A stretch of 64,000 nt of DNA from Celerinatantimonas yamalensis (GTDB lineage: Bacteria > Pseudomonadota > Gammaproteobacteria > Enterobacterales > Celerinatantimonadaceae), in the NCBI RefSeq assembly GCF_046054155.1, contig NZ_JBEQCT010000004.1, positions 124,001-188,000 of the forward strand. The letters run 5' to 3'. This document shows, piece by piece, positions 1-7,586 of this stretch. Below the pieces are notes generated by a model. It worked only from the letters and a program-made list of their open reading frames with translations, ran no database searches and had not been told where the DNA came from. Position numbers and translations under genes: made by a program. The first letter of the stretch is position 1. Each line of letters starts with the position of its first letter.

Positions 1-488
1 TCGAGTTTGATGATTTGATCCGACAATTTGGTTTTACCCGCTTCCATTGGCCCGCCAGAGACAAATATAACTGGAATATTTAGGCGCATCGCGGCCATCA
101 GCATCCCTGGGGTGATTTTGTCGCAGTTGGATATACACACCATCGCATCAGCGCAGTGAGCATTGACCATATATTCAACTGAATCCGCAATCAGATCGCG
201 TGATGGCAGTGAGTAGAGCATTCCGCCATGACCCATGGCAATGCCGTCATCAACAGCAATGGTGTTAAATTCTTTGGCAATTCCCCCCGCTTCGTAGATG
301 GCATCACTGACCAGGGTGCCTAAATCTTTAAGATGAACGTGACCGGGGACAAACTGGGTATAGGAATTAACGACTGCAATAATGGGTTTGCCAAAGTCTT
401 CTTCTTTGGTCCCTGTCGCGCGCCATAGGGCTCTTGCTCCGGCCATATTGCGCCCTTCGGTGGTTGTGGCACTACGCAATTTTGGCAT
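1..488 (-). CDS. ilvD: Dihydroxy-acid dehydratase, N-terminal part (runs off the left edge)
   Basis: About the first 162 residues of IlvD are present, starting MPKLRSATTTEGRNMAGARA; the rest lies beyond base 1. IlvD is an iron-sulfur dehydratase that converts dihydroxy acids to 2-keto acids in valine, leucine and isoleucine synthesis. Visible family motifs include the GHGGMLYSLPSRDLIADSVE stretch and CDKITPGM, whose cysteine is a family cluster ligand. The ATG at 488 follows an AAGGATCG ribosome-binding site. It is the distal gene of ilvGMED seen here, after ilvE, and a terminator-like hairpin sits in the 76-base gap between them. Confidence 0.97.
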   Translation of the reverse strand, partial: MPKLRSATTTEGRNMAGARALWRATGTKEEDFGKPIIAVVNSYTQFVPGHVHLKDLGTLVSDAIYEAGGIAKEFNTIAVDDGIAMGHGGMLYSLPSRDLIADSVEYMVNAHCADAMVCISNCDKITPGMLMAAMRLNIPVIFVSGGPMEAGKTKLSDQIIKL

Positions 489-520
489 AATTCGATCCTT
501 TTATTATCGATGGATGGCAC

Positions 521-554
521 AAAAAAACCGGAAGGTTATACAACACATCCGGTT
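521..554 (-). terminator. Terminator-like hairpin between ilvE and ilvD
   Basis: On the minus strand a 7-bp stem (AACCGGA, bases 548-554, with TCCGGTT, bases 526-532) encloses a 15-base loop and runs into a U-tract (the A run at 521-527). It lies inside the operon between the ilvE stop and the ilvD start, so it probably gives partial termination or 3'-end stabilisation rather than a full stop. The loop is long, so strength is uncertain. Confidence 0.55.
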
Positions 555-564
555 ATTTAAGCGA

Positions 565-1488
565 TTAAATAAAGTCAAGCCAGCCTTCGCTGTCTTCAGT
601 TTCACCGTTGAATAGACCAAAGAAGGCGGTTTGCAGTTGTTTGGTCACCGGGCCACATTTGCCTGCGCCAACTTGTTGTCTATCGACGCTGCGTACCGGG
701 GTGATTTCAGCGGCGGTGCCACACATAAATACTTCATCGGCCAGATAGAGCGCTTCGCGGGCGATGTTTTGTTCAACCACTTCCAGATCTAAACGCTTGG
801 CTAAATGAGCGATCGTATCACGGGTGATCCCTGGTAAGATACCAGCGCTCAGTGGTGGCGTATACAGTTTGCCTTTTTTCACTAAGAATACGTTTTCACC
901 GGAACCTTCACTGAGCAGACCGTTGACATCTAGCGCTAAGCCTTCGGCATAGCCGTGGCGGTGTGATTCTTCGTTGATAAGCTGCGATGAAAGGTAATTA
1001 CCGCCGGCTTTGGCTCCAGACGGCAAGGTATTAGGCGCCACCCGGTTCCAAGAACTGACACACACGTCAATCCCTTGTTCTAAGGCTTCTTCACCCAAAT
1101 AAGCACCCCACTGCATTGATGCGACCATCACTTCACAGTTTTTGCCTTGCGCCGAGCCGACGCCTAAGCCAACATTACCCGCGAAAATCAATGGTCGAAT
1201 ATAGGCACTTTCAAACCCATTAACGCGCAAGTTTTCACGAATTGCTTCTTCAACTTGCTCTTGGGTATAGGGTTGTTTCAAACGATAGATTTTTGCTGAA
1301 TCGAATAACCGCTGAATATGGTCTTGCAGACGAAACACGGCTGTGCCTTTGTGCGTTTTATAAGCTCGGATCCCTTCAAAGACGGAAGTCCCATAATGCA
1401 ACGCGTGGCTTAACACACTAACGGTCGCTTGATGTTCTGGAACGTGTTCACCATTGAACCATATAAGAGATGATTTTGAGTCTGACAT
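565..1488 (-). CDS. ilvE: Branched-chain amino acid aminotransferase
   Basis: IlvE is a PLP enzyme that makes the final transamination to valine, leucine and isoleucine. The protein has 307 residues (E. coli 309) and class IV aminotransferase features: the N-terminal WFNGEHVPEHQATVSVLSHA, the PLP-lysine segment SGAKAGGNYLSSQ, and the LSEGSGENVFLV and FMCGTAAEITPV cofactor-binding segments. The frame is open further upstream to 1530, but the ATG at 1488 has an AAGGAAAAG ribosome-binding site and sits 11 bases after the ilvM stop, so it is preferred. Third gene of ilvGMED. Confidence 0.97.
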   Translation of the reverse strand: MSDSKSSLIWFNGEHVPEHQATVSVLSHALHYGTSVFEGIRAYKTHKGTAVFRLQDHIQRLFDSAKIYRLKQPYTQEQVEEAIRENLRVNGFESAYIRPLIFAGNVGLGVGSAQGKNCEVMVASMQWGAYLGEEALEQGIDVCVSSWNRVAPNTLPSGAKAGGNYLSSQLINEESHRHGYAEGLALDVNGLLSEGSGENVFLVKKGKLYTPPLSAGILPGITRDTIAHLAKRLDLEVVEQNIAREALYLADEVFMCGTAAEITPVRSVDRQQVGAGKCGPVTKQLQTAFFGLFNGETEDSEGWLDFI

Positions 1489-1499
1489 GTGCTTTTCCT

Positions 1500-1757
1500 T
1501 TATGCCCATTTTTGTTGTTGATCGGTGCAAAGTTCGTTGATCTGGGCGACATCAATGAGCTTATTCAATTGGTTTAGTAGCAAAGAGATAGGGCGTTCAC
1601 TGTAAACTGTTAGACGAATACGCAGCGCCTGACGGTTGTCGATCTCATCGACTTGCATGGATTGGATCTGAAAGCCACGATGGCGAGTAACCCGCAATAC
1701 CCGCTCTAAAACCTCTGGTGTGGCGCGCGTTTGCATTGCAAAAGAGTGCTGATTCAT
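1500..1757 (-). CDS. ilvM: Acetolactate synthase II small (regulatory) subunit
   Basis: This 85-residue ACT-domain protein (E. coli IlvM has 87) is the regulatory partner of IlvG. The fold is visible as a single beta-alpha-beta unit, with TPEVLERVLRVTRHRGFQI followed by the ALRIRLTVYSERPISLLLNQL strand-helix segment. It overlaps the end of ilvG by four bases (ATGA), as expected for translationally coupled subunits made in equal amounts. Confidence 0.95.
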   Translation of the reverse strand: MNQHSFAMQTRATPEVLERVLRVTRHRGFQIQSMQVDEIDNRQALRIRLTVYSERPISLLLNQLNKLIDVAQINELCTDQQQKWA

Positions 1758-3403
1758 GCGTGATCCTCCATCATCTGATGGTTAGCGGCGCCGGGGGGAA
1801 CCAGCGGCCATACATTTTCTCGCTCATCGATAGCAACATGCAATAGATAAGCGCCATCGCTGCGTAGTAACCGCTCGAGGGCGGGCGTTATTTGTGCTTT
1901 GGTAGTGATGGTTTCACCGGGAATATCAAATGCCCGCGCTAGGGTGAGAAAATCCGGATTATCATCTAAGATCGTTTCACTTAAGCGGCCGTCAAAAAAC
2001 AAGTCTTGCCATTGACGAACCATGCCTAAACGTTGGTTATCAATCAAGACAATTTTAATCGGCAACTTAGCGCGTTTAATGGTTCCCAGTTCTTGGACAT
2101 TCATCATAAACGAGCCATCACCACTGACCGCAACCACGGTTTCATGGGGACGGGCAAACTGTGCGCCAATCGCGGCAGGTAGTCCAAACCCCATGGTACC
2201 AAGCCCTGAGCTAGACAGATGATCGCAAGGGTGGCTAAAGTGCATGTGCTGGGCGACCCACATCTGGTGCTGACCGACATCACAAGCGACAACATGGCGC
2301 TCTGGCAGCGCTTCGCTTAGTTGCTTGAGCAATGCTGGTGCATAGATGGGCTCCCCGGGATGCTGATAATTCCAAGTGTGTTGAATAGCCAATGTCGCTG
2401 TTTCATCCAGCCAAGGGGCAATATTCAGCGGTTGTTGTAATGCATCGAGTACCTTGCCCATATCATCACTGATGGCAACATCTGCTTGACGGAGTTTACC
2501 TATTTCAGCCGCGTCAATATCGATGTGGATCACCTTGGCATGAGGAGCAAAAGTGTCTAACTTGCCTGTCACCCGATCATCAAAGCGAGCGCCCGCGACA
2601 ATCAGTAGGTCGCTTTGTTGCACAGCTAAATTGGCAGCCTTACTGCCGTGCATTCCTAACATACCTAAAAAGTTCGGGGTTTGTGGTAAGACACTACCAA
2701 TGCCTTTTAAGGTAGTGACACTTGGGATGCCTGTTATGTGAATGAATTTTCGCAGCGGCTCGACAGCTCCTGCCATCCCAACGCCGCCACCGACATAGAG
2801 CACTGGTTTTTGGGCGCTAGCTAACAAGGCTTTGGCCGCTTGCAGTGTCTCTTGATCCAGTTGAGGGGCGGGCTCACTTGGACGAGGCGGTGTGTTCGTG
2901 TAGGGAACGCTGGCCAACTGGATGTCTTTGGGAATATCAATGAGAACGGGTCCGGGACGGCCACTTTGGGCAATCAGGAAGGCCTCATCTAAGGTCGCTG
3001 CGAGTTCATTGACATCGCTGACTAAAAAACTATGTTTAGTGCAAGCTAAAGAGAGCCCTAATACATCGATTTCTTGGAAAGCATCGGTGCCGATGACAGG
3101 GCTAGCGACTTGGCCTGTGATAGCAACCAGCGGGATGGAGTCGAGCATTGCATCCGCTAGCCCTGTTACCAAATTGGTAGCACCGGGGCCTGAGGTTGCG
3201 ATACACACTCCAACCTTCCCACTGGCGCGAGCATAGCCGAGAGCCGCAATCGCAGCGCCCTGCTCATGGCGTGTGAGTTGGTGAGCCAAGCCCCCATCAT
3301 AGAGCGCATCATATAATGGCATGATCGCGCCCCCCGGGTAACCAAAGACTTGGCTGACCTGATTTGTTTTTAACACCTGAACAATCAGTTGTGCACCGTT
3401 CAT
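1754..3403 (-). CDS. ilvG: Acetolactate synthase II large (catalytic) subunit
   Basis: A ThDP enzyme that condenses pyruvate with pyruvate or 2-ketobutyrate at the first common step of valine/isoleucine synthesis. At 549 residues it is full length and intact, unlike the frameshifted ilvG of E. coli K-12. The catalytic glutamate is E47 in LTRHEQGAA. The ThDP/Mg motif GDGSFMMNVQELGTI continues with NQRLGMVRQWQ near the C-terminus. The FAD-binding middle domain includes GMLGMHGSKAANLAV. It is first in the operon after the leader peptide, with an AAGGATTATCTC ribosome-binding site before the ATG at 3403. Confidence 0.97.
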   Translation of the reverse strand: MNGAQLIVQVLKTNQVSQVFGYPGGAIMPLYDALYDGGLAHQLTRHEQGAAIAALGYARASGKVGVCIATSGPGATNLVTGLADAMLDSIPLVAITGQVASPVIGTDAFQEIDVLGLSLACTKHSFLVSDVNELAATLDEAFLIAQSGRPGPVLIDIPKDIQLASVPYTNTPPRPSEPAPQLDQETLQAAKALLASAQKPVLYVGGGVGMAGAVEPLRKFIHITGIPSVTTLKGIGSVLPQTPNFLGMLGMHGSKAANLAVQQSDLLIVAGARFDDRVTGKLDTFAPHAKVIHIDIDAAEIGKLRQADVAISDDMGKVLDALQQPLNIAPWLDETATLAIQHTWNYQHPGEPIYAPALLKQLSEALPERHVVACDVGQHQMWVAQHMHFSHPCDHLSSSGLGTMGFGLPAAIGAQFARPHETVVAVSGDGSFMMNVQELGTIKRAKLPIKIVLIDNQRLGMVRQWQDLFFDGRLSETILDDNPDFLTLARAFDIPGETITTKAQITPALERLLRSDGAYLLHVAIDERENVWPLVPPGAANHQMMEDHA

Positions 3404-3427
3404 GAGATAATCCTTTTTACTCTGATA

Positions 3428-3463
3428 TAAAAAAAAACCCCCGGACCTTTCGGTGCGGGGGTT
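3428..3463 (-). terminator. ilv operon attenuator (intrinsic terminator)
   Basis: On the minus strand AACCCCC and GGGGGTT arms (3457-3463 and 3436-3442), extended by further pairs around an AAAG-type loop, are followed by a run of nine or ten U. The hairpin lies between the valine-rich leader ORF and ilvG. This is the classic arrangement for attenuation: ribosome stalling on Val/Leu/Ile codons favours an antiterminator, while free translation lets this stem form. Confidence 0.9.
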
Positions 3464-3478
3464 CTCTTTTCGCCTGTC

Positions 3479-3568
3479 TTATGCTTGTTGCAATGACAAA
3501 CGCCCCCGAGGTGAGTGAATAATCACCACCAGGACGACGACTTTGACTAATAGAGCAACAAGTTTCAT
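3479..3568 (-). CDS. ilvL: ilv operon leader peptide
   Basis: A 29-residue ORF starting MKLVALLVK lies between the putative promoter and the attenuator. Residues 10-17 read V-V-V-L-V-V-I-I, and overall 15 of the 29 residues are Val, Leu or Ile. It ends at a TAA (3479-3481), 15 bases before the terminator stem. The codon run is the sensor for charged Val, Leu and Ile tRNAs. E. coli IlvL (32 residues) has the same plan with a different sequence. It is too short for usual gene callers. Confidence 0.92.
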   Translation of the reverse strand: MKLVALLVKVVVLVVIIHSPRGRLSLQQA

Positions 3569-3607
3569 TTTATATTTTTAGCGACGTGGTTTGCATTGGA
3601 TTATTAA

Positions 3608-3636
3608 CAAATATCACACCCTCGATGAGGGTGCAA
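3608..3636 (-). promoter_or_regulatory. Putative ilv operon promoter
   Basis: On the minus strand TTGCAC (3631-3636) and TATTTG (3608-3613) are separated by exactly 17 bases. The -10 lies 40 bases before the ilvL start. The spacer is largely filled by a perfect inverted repeat with 7-bp arms (CACCCTC/GAGGGTG, 3617-3633), which could be an operator or just a structure. Assignment is by consensus and position only. Confidence 0.5.
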
Positions 3637-3820
3637 GACTAAATTTGATCATGGGATCATCTGTACGTTGCTTGAAAGAGTTAATATTTAGATTATTTAG
3701 CTAATAATTTTACTTTTATGGAAATTATTAGCTCAAGTTGGTCGAAATAGATACCCAATCTTCTTACATATTGTTGGTTTTTAGCGCAATGATTTTTCTG
3801 AGCCATGTTGCATTTTATGA

Positions 3821-4315
3821 TCACAATTGTGCTTTGACGACGATAAATCCTTGGTTTTTAGCTAATGCCGCATACCAAATTCTGCCGCTGACATAATAAT
3901 CTCGACCATTGACTGATACAGTTTTGTATTGCCTCGGTAATTTTTCGACCAATGTCCCGGGTAAAATGGTGGTGCTAGCTGCATCTGATTGCAATGCATC
4001 GGTATTGTCGATGACAATCGTCGTGTTCGATGGTGGAATGCTAGGGGGGTGATCGACATAGATATAGCGATCGCCTGAATGCTGGTAGTATAGACCATCA
4101 ATAATCGCGTAATTAATACCAGCTATTACCATCCATGCTGCATCATTTGGCAGCCTTGGGCCATGGCTACGGGGTGAAGCGCTAAACCACGGGTGAAAAG
4201 GTTCTCTGGGATGAAATTCTGGATGAGCTTGCGCCATTTGTATTGAGACCATGCTACTCAAAAGAAAACTGATCATCAGCCAAGTTAATTGATTACACCA
4301 ATGGTGTCGGTTCAT
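3821..4315 (-). CDS. Secreted DUF6515-like protein
   Basis: A 164-residue protein of unknown function. Residues 1-30 look like a Sec signal peptide: basic start MNRHHWCN, hydrophobic core, then MAQA before HPEF. The mature N-terminal part is rich in His, Pro and Phe. The C-terminal half has the pattern LPRQYKTVSVNGRDYYVSGR followed by IWYAAL, resembling DUF6515-type periplasmic proteins of marine gammaproteobacteria. It stands alone between the ilv leader and the rspR-like gene, so context gives no role. The family name is from memory of the motif and needs a profile search. Confidence 0.7.
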   Translation of the reverse strand: MNRHHWCNQLTWLMISFLLSSMVSIQMAQAHPEFHPREPFHPWFSASPRSHGPRLPNDAAWMVIAGINYAIIDGLYYQHSGDRYIYVDHPPSIPPSNTTIVIDNTDALQSDAASTTILPGTLVEKLPRQYKTVSVNGRDYYVSGRIWYAALAKNQGFIVVKAQL

Positions 4316-4728
4316 ACTTCATCCCTCTTACTTGTTCGAAAAAACAGCCTCTGTGAATCTTTTTGTGCTGGGCAATCAAGCGTCGATCATGTTTATGTTA
4401 TTATACATCCGTTATTGCATATTTAAGGCTAGGAAAAGTAAACTTAGGTAAATCATTCCTTTTTAGCGGGTGTGCGAGGCTGGGTATCATTGACCACTAT
4501 GGGGTATCTGGCGCAATGGGTTGGGTGTGTCCGGTCCTCTTTTTATTTTCGGCTGTTGGCCAAATATTGGATCAATGATGACCTGGGTTGCTACGGCGTT
4601 GATGCTGTGAAAACAGTTTACTCATCAGCCTTACAGGTGCTTACGACTGTAGCAGAGAATGTTCACCATCGAGTGATGAGCAGTGATGTGTTCATAGCCG
4701 TGAATTATGACTTGGAAGCGCATTGAGT
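4316..4728. other. Intergenic region, no convincing gene
   Basis: This 413-base gap separates two divergently oriented genes. Two short plus-strand reading frames overlap here in different frames (4363-4578 and 4472-4726). Neither has a recognisable domain or a good ribosome-binding site, and I treat both as chance. The promoters of the flanking genes should lie here, but I could not identify them with confidence. Confidence 0.5.
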
Positions 4729-5418
4729 ATGACAGAGTTTTCTAATTTTTCTATTCAAGACCGACCTGCAGTGGGCTTGCAAATTTATCAATTCCTCAAG
4801 CAATCGATCATCAGTTGTGAGATCGAACCTGGTCGAGCTATTTCAGAAAAAGAGATGGCTGCAGCGATGAATGTGTCGCGCCAGCCCGTTCGCGAAGCTT
4901 TTATTCAATTAGCAAAGTGTGGCTTAGTGCATGTCTATCCGCAGCGTGGGACATATGTCAAACAGATATCGATTAAGACAGTCTTGGATGGCCAACTGAT
5001 TCGCTCCAGTATTGAGTGTGCAATTGTAGAGCGTCTCGCCCGCACGATCACACCTACACAAATACAAGAGTTGTATTATTTGATTGAGCTGCAACGGCAT
5101 GCCATTGACGGGTGTAACTATCGATTGTTCTTAGAGCACGATGATGCTTTTCATCGGCAACTGTCGGTAGCCGATGATTGCTTACTTGCTTGGCAAACCA
5201 TTGAAACGGTAAAACCTGTGATGGATCGCATTCGTTATCTAGATTTACAACGTGACTCATCGATGCTGCAAGTTCTGGAAGAACATCGAAACATCGTTGC
5301 AGCCTTGGAGCAACATGATGGACAGCAGGCATTGACGCTGTTGCACCAGCACTTAAATGGGTTTCCCTATGTGATCGATGCGATCCGAACACGGTATGCC
5401 GATTGGTTTGCCGACTAA
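4729..5418 (+). CDS. rspR: GntR/FCD transcriptional regulator, RspR (YdfH)-like
   Basis: A 229-residue regulator with an N-terminal winged helix (IISCEIEPGRAISEKEMAAA, then MNVSRQPVREAFIQL and PQRGTYV) and a C-terminal FCD ligand domain with helix pattern LEHDDAFHRQL and EEHRNIVAAL. It closely matches my memory of E. coli YdfH/RspR (228 residues), which represses rspAB. An rspA homologue lies 2.2 kb away, with comM between. The frame also allows TTG at 4723; the ATG at 4729 is preferred because GGAAG is 10 bases upstream. Identity as RspR rests on similarity and neighbourhood. Confidence 0.8.
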   Translation: MTEFSNFSIQDRPAVGLQIYQFLKQSIISCEIEPGRAISEKEMAAAMNVSRQPVREAFIQLAKCGLVHVYPQRGTYVKQISIKTVLDGQLIRSSIECAIVERLARTITPTQIQELYYLIELQRHAIDGCNYRLFLEHDDAFHRQLSVADDCLLAWQTIETVKPVMDRIRYLDLQRDSSMLQVLEEHRNIVAALEQHDGQQALTLLHQHLNGFPYVIDAIRTRYADWFAD

Positions 5419-5735
5419 CTAATGATGCAGTGGCTACAAACTACTGCAGGTATATCTAGGGCGTATTGACGTTTTCCGGATCATTTTTGCCACGTTTGGG
5501 TGGGTTAGATGTCAGGGTGAATTCGTGTTGTTGTGCTACATAGGCAGGCGATCACACAGCAGAAATGCCAGCCGAACGTCATCCAAAAGTCTCGTTTACC
5601 CCGCTGCGATTACTTTTTTGTCCTCAACGGCTCGTTACTCATTGATCATCACGTAATATCATTTCTCATTTTGCGAGTAAAACCTTGTTCGAATCACCCA
5701 CTCCATTTCGTCTCGAAACGTCAATATGGGCTAGG
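5419..5735. other. Intergenic region between convergent genes
   Basis: A 317-base gap between the ends of the rspR-like gene (plus) and comM (minus). A reading frame at 5533-5781 overlaps the comM end and has no domain or ribosome-binding site. I see no clear terminator for either gene. Confidence 0.5.
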
Positions 5736-7256
5736 TTATGCGCGAGTTAAGCGGCTGAGCAAGCGATCCATCGCTCGATAGCCTAAGGCCTCAACTAAAT
5801 GGGCGCGAGTGAGCGGTTGCTGGGCGAGATCGGCAATGGTTAATGCGACTTTCCAGATGCGGTGATAAGCCCGAATTGACAGCCCTAATTGGCTGATAGT
5901 CTGCTCCAAAAATGTAGCATCTGGGTTATTAAGCGGGGCAATATCGCGCAACTGTCCGCCACTTAGCTGACTATTAAGACACCCTTGGCGTGAGATTTGT
6001 CGCTGATGGGCTTGGTATACCTGTTGGCGCAGTTCTTTGCTACTTTGACCACTTGGACCTTGGCTTAAGCTGCCCGTTGGTAGGGTGGTCACTTCCACAC
6101 TTAAGTCAAATCTGTCTAATAATGGGCCAGAGAGCCGGCTTAAATAACGTAAGATTTGATCAACATTGCTGCGTGCTTGACTGCCTTGATAGTAACCACT
6201 CGGGCTGGGGTTAAATGCCCCAATAAGTTGAAAATCAGCCGGAAAGCTCACCTGACTCATCGCCCGCGAAATATGTACTTGGCCTGATTCTAAAGGTTGG
6301 CGCAGCGCATCGAGTACCGTGCGTGGAAATTCAGCCATTTCATCGAGAAACAGTACGCCGTGGTGAGCCAGTGAGATCTCCCCGGGTCGAGGTTTACTTC
6401 CCCCGCCGACTAATGCCACTGCAGAAGCGCTGTGATGGGGGCTACGGAACGGCGGATTTTGCCATATATTAAGTGCTCGCTCACGATCGCTCAGCGAATA
6501 GATTGCGGCGACATCAATGGCTTGTTGTGAGGTTAACGGCGGTAAAATCCCTGCAAGCCGACTGGCCAGCATGGTTTTACCAGTACCCGGTGGGCCGAGC
6601 ATCAGCAAATTGTGGCGTGCTGCTGCGGCAATTAACAGTGCCCGTTTGGCACCATTTTGACCGATCACATCGCGCAGGTCACCTACTTGCTGCAGAGTGC
6701 TTTGTTCCGGTAGCGGGTGAGGTTGGATGAGGGGCAAGGATTGCTGACCATGTAGCCAAGCGACTAACTCGGATAAGCTTGTTGGCGCATAGATACGCGC
6801 ATTTTCGACTCGCGCCGCCGCGCTCGCATCCGGTTCTGGCAACACTAATTTATGCTGCGCTGCAGTGGTAGCAATGGCCGCACTAATCGCGCCAGGGATG
6901 TGCCTAATTTCCCCCGAAAGTGCCAGTTCACCTAATAATTCCAGATTGTGTAAGGGGTGCTCGGGTAACTGCCCGGAGGCAACCAAGATCCCAACCGCGA
7001 TAGCGACATCAAAGCGTCCCCCTTCCTTGGGTAAGTCCGCGGGTGCCAAGTTAACCGTAATCCGCGCGGCTGGAAAGTCAAATCCACAGGTTAACAAGGC
7101 GCTGCGAACCCGCTCCCGCGCTTCTCGTACCGATGCTTCAGGCAAACCCACCAAGGTAAATGCTGGCAAACCATTGCCCAGATGGACCTCAATGGTGACT
7201 AATGGTGCATCCAGACCAACACTGGCGCGAGAGTTAATGATCGCTAGTTTTTCCAT
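5736..7256 (-). CDS. comM: ComM/YifB family Mg-chelatase-like AAA+ ATPase
   Basis: A 506-residue protein of the YifB/ComM family. The N-terminal domain begins MEKLAIINSRASVGLDAPLV and contains the family segment NLAPADLPKEGGRFDVAIAV. The central AAA+ domain has Walker A GPPGTGKTMLA, Walker B LFLDEMAEF and the FRSPHHSAS segment. The C-terminal part includes SIRAYHRIWKVALTIADL. In naturally transformable bacteria ComM is a hexameric helicase that aids branch migration of incoming DNA. The position near ilvL, on the same side as in E. coli (yifB), is conserved, but two other genes intervene here and comM lies on the same strand as ilv. Confidence 0.96.
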   Translation of the reverse strand: MEKLAIINSRASVGLDAPLVTIEVHLGNGLPAFTLVGLPEASVREARERVRSALLTCGFDFPAARITVNLAPADLPKEGGRFDVAIAVGILVASGQLPEHPLHNLELLGELALSGEIRHIPGAISAAIATTAAQHKLVLPEPDASAAARVENARIYAPTSLSELVAWLHGQQSLPLIQPHPLPEQSTLQQVGDLRDVIGQNGAKRALLIAAAARHNLLMLGPPGTGKTMLASRLAGILPPLTSQQAIDVAAIYSLSDRERALNIWQNPPFRSPHHSASAVALVGGGSKPRPGEISLAHHGVLFLDEMAEFPRTVLDALRQPLESGQVHISRAMSQVSFPADFQLIGAFNPSPSGYYQGSQARSNVDQILRYLSRLSGPLLDRFDLSVEVTTLPTGSLSQGPSGQSSKELRQQVYQAHQRQISRQGCLNSQLSGGQLRDIAPLNNPDATFLEQTISQLGLSIRAYHRIWKVALTIADLAQQPLTRAHLVEALGYRAMDRLLSRLTRA

Positions 7257-7265
7257 AAACGAATG

Positions 7266-7305
7266 AAGGCGCTACAACTGACTAATAAGTCAATTGTAGC
7301 GCCTT
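7266..7305. terminator. Strong 12-bp inverted repeat, possible terminator
   Basis: AAGGCGCTACAA (7266-7277) and TTGTAGCGCCTT (7294-7305) are perfect complements, and the loop carries a further TGACT/AGTCA pairing. It sits between the comM start and the uxuB-like remnant, both on the minus strand. The T-tract is short on either side, so it may stop read-through from rspA into comM or only cap an RNA end. Confidence 0.6.
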
Positions 7306-7384
7306 TATCGTTCAAAGTCTTGCCCTTTGCCGTGATTGCTAGGCGTACCCTCGCATGGTGCGTCTGCAATCAACTCAAAGCCTA

Positions 7385-7585
7385 TCACTTTTTATGGGGG
7401 TGAATACGGGCACCGGTTTCTTTCGCGCCAAGTTGAAACAGTTGTTGATAACAGGTGATGAGCGTATCAACAAAAGATGGATGATTGGTCAGTTCCGGTG
7501 AAAAAATTTGTGAAATACCAAGCAATGCCATGACCCGTTCAGATGCTAAGCTGGTTTTCTCACAATACGTTACACTATTTTCTCC
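7385..7585 (-). pseudogene. 3' remnant of a fructuronate reductase/mannitol dehydrogenase family gene
   Basis: Immediately after the rspA stop, a minus-strand frame of 66 codons encodes a sequence resembling only the C-terminus of the mannitol dehydrogenase family (UxuB/YdfI type). The pattern ERVMALLGISQIFSPEL, then FVDTLITCYQQLFQLGA, parallels the end of E. coli UxuB (SLLAIKAIFGDDL, then TYLSLLAHGAKAT). The remaining roughly 420 residues are absent and the frame has no proper start, although ATG at residue 19 could in principle begin a short peptide. RspA-type dehydratases act on mannonate and UxuB on the same pathway, so the fragment is probably the decayed partner gene. Based on remembered similarity, not an alignment run. 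Confidence 0.7.
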
Positions 7586-7586
7586 A

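Noticed and set aside
1754..3403. Possible ilvG frameshift as in E. coli K-12
   Set aside because: The frame is intact over 549 codons.
4363..4726. Two plus-strand frames of 71 and 84 codons before the rspR-like gene
   Set aside because: They overlap in different frames, lack ribosome-binding sites and show no domain.
5533..5781. 82-codon plus-strand frame overlapping the comM end
   Set aside because: Antisense to comM at its 3' end and without a recognisable product.
7266..7305. Inverted repeat as a possible insertion-sequence end
   Set aside because: Both arms are next to each other with no transposase or target duplication nearby; a transcript hairpin is simpler.
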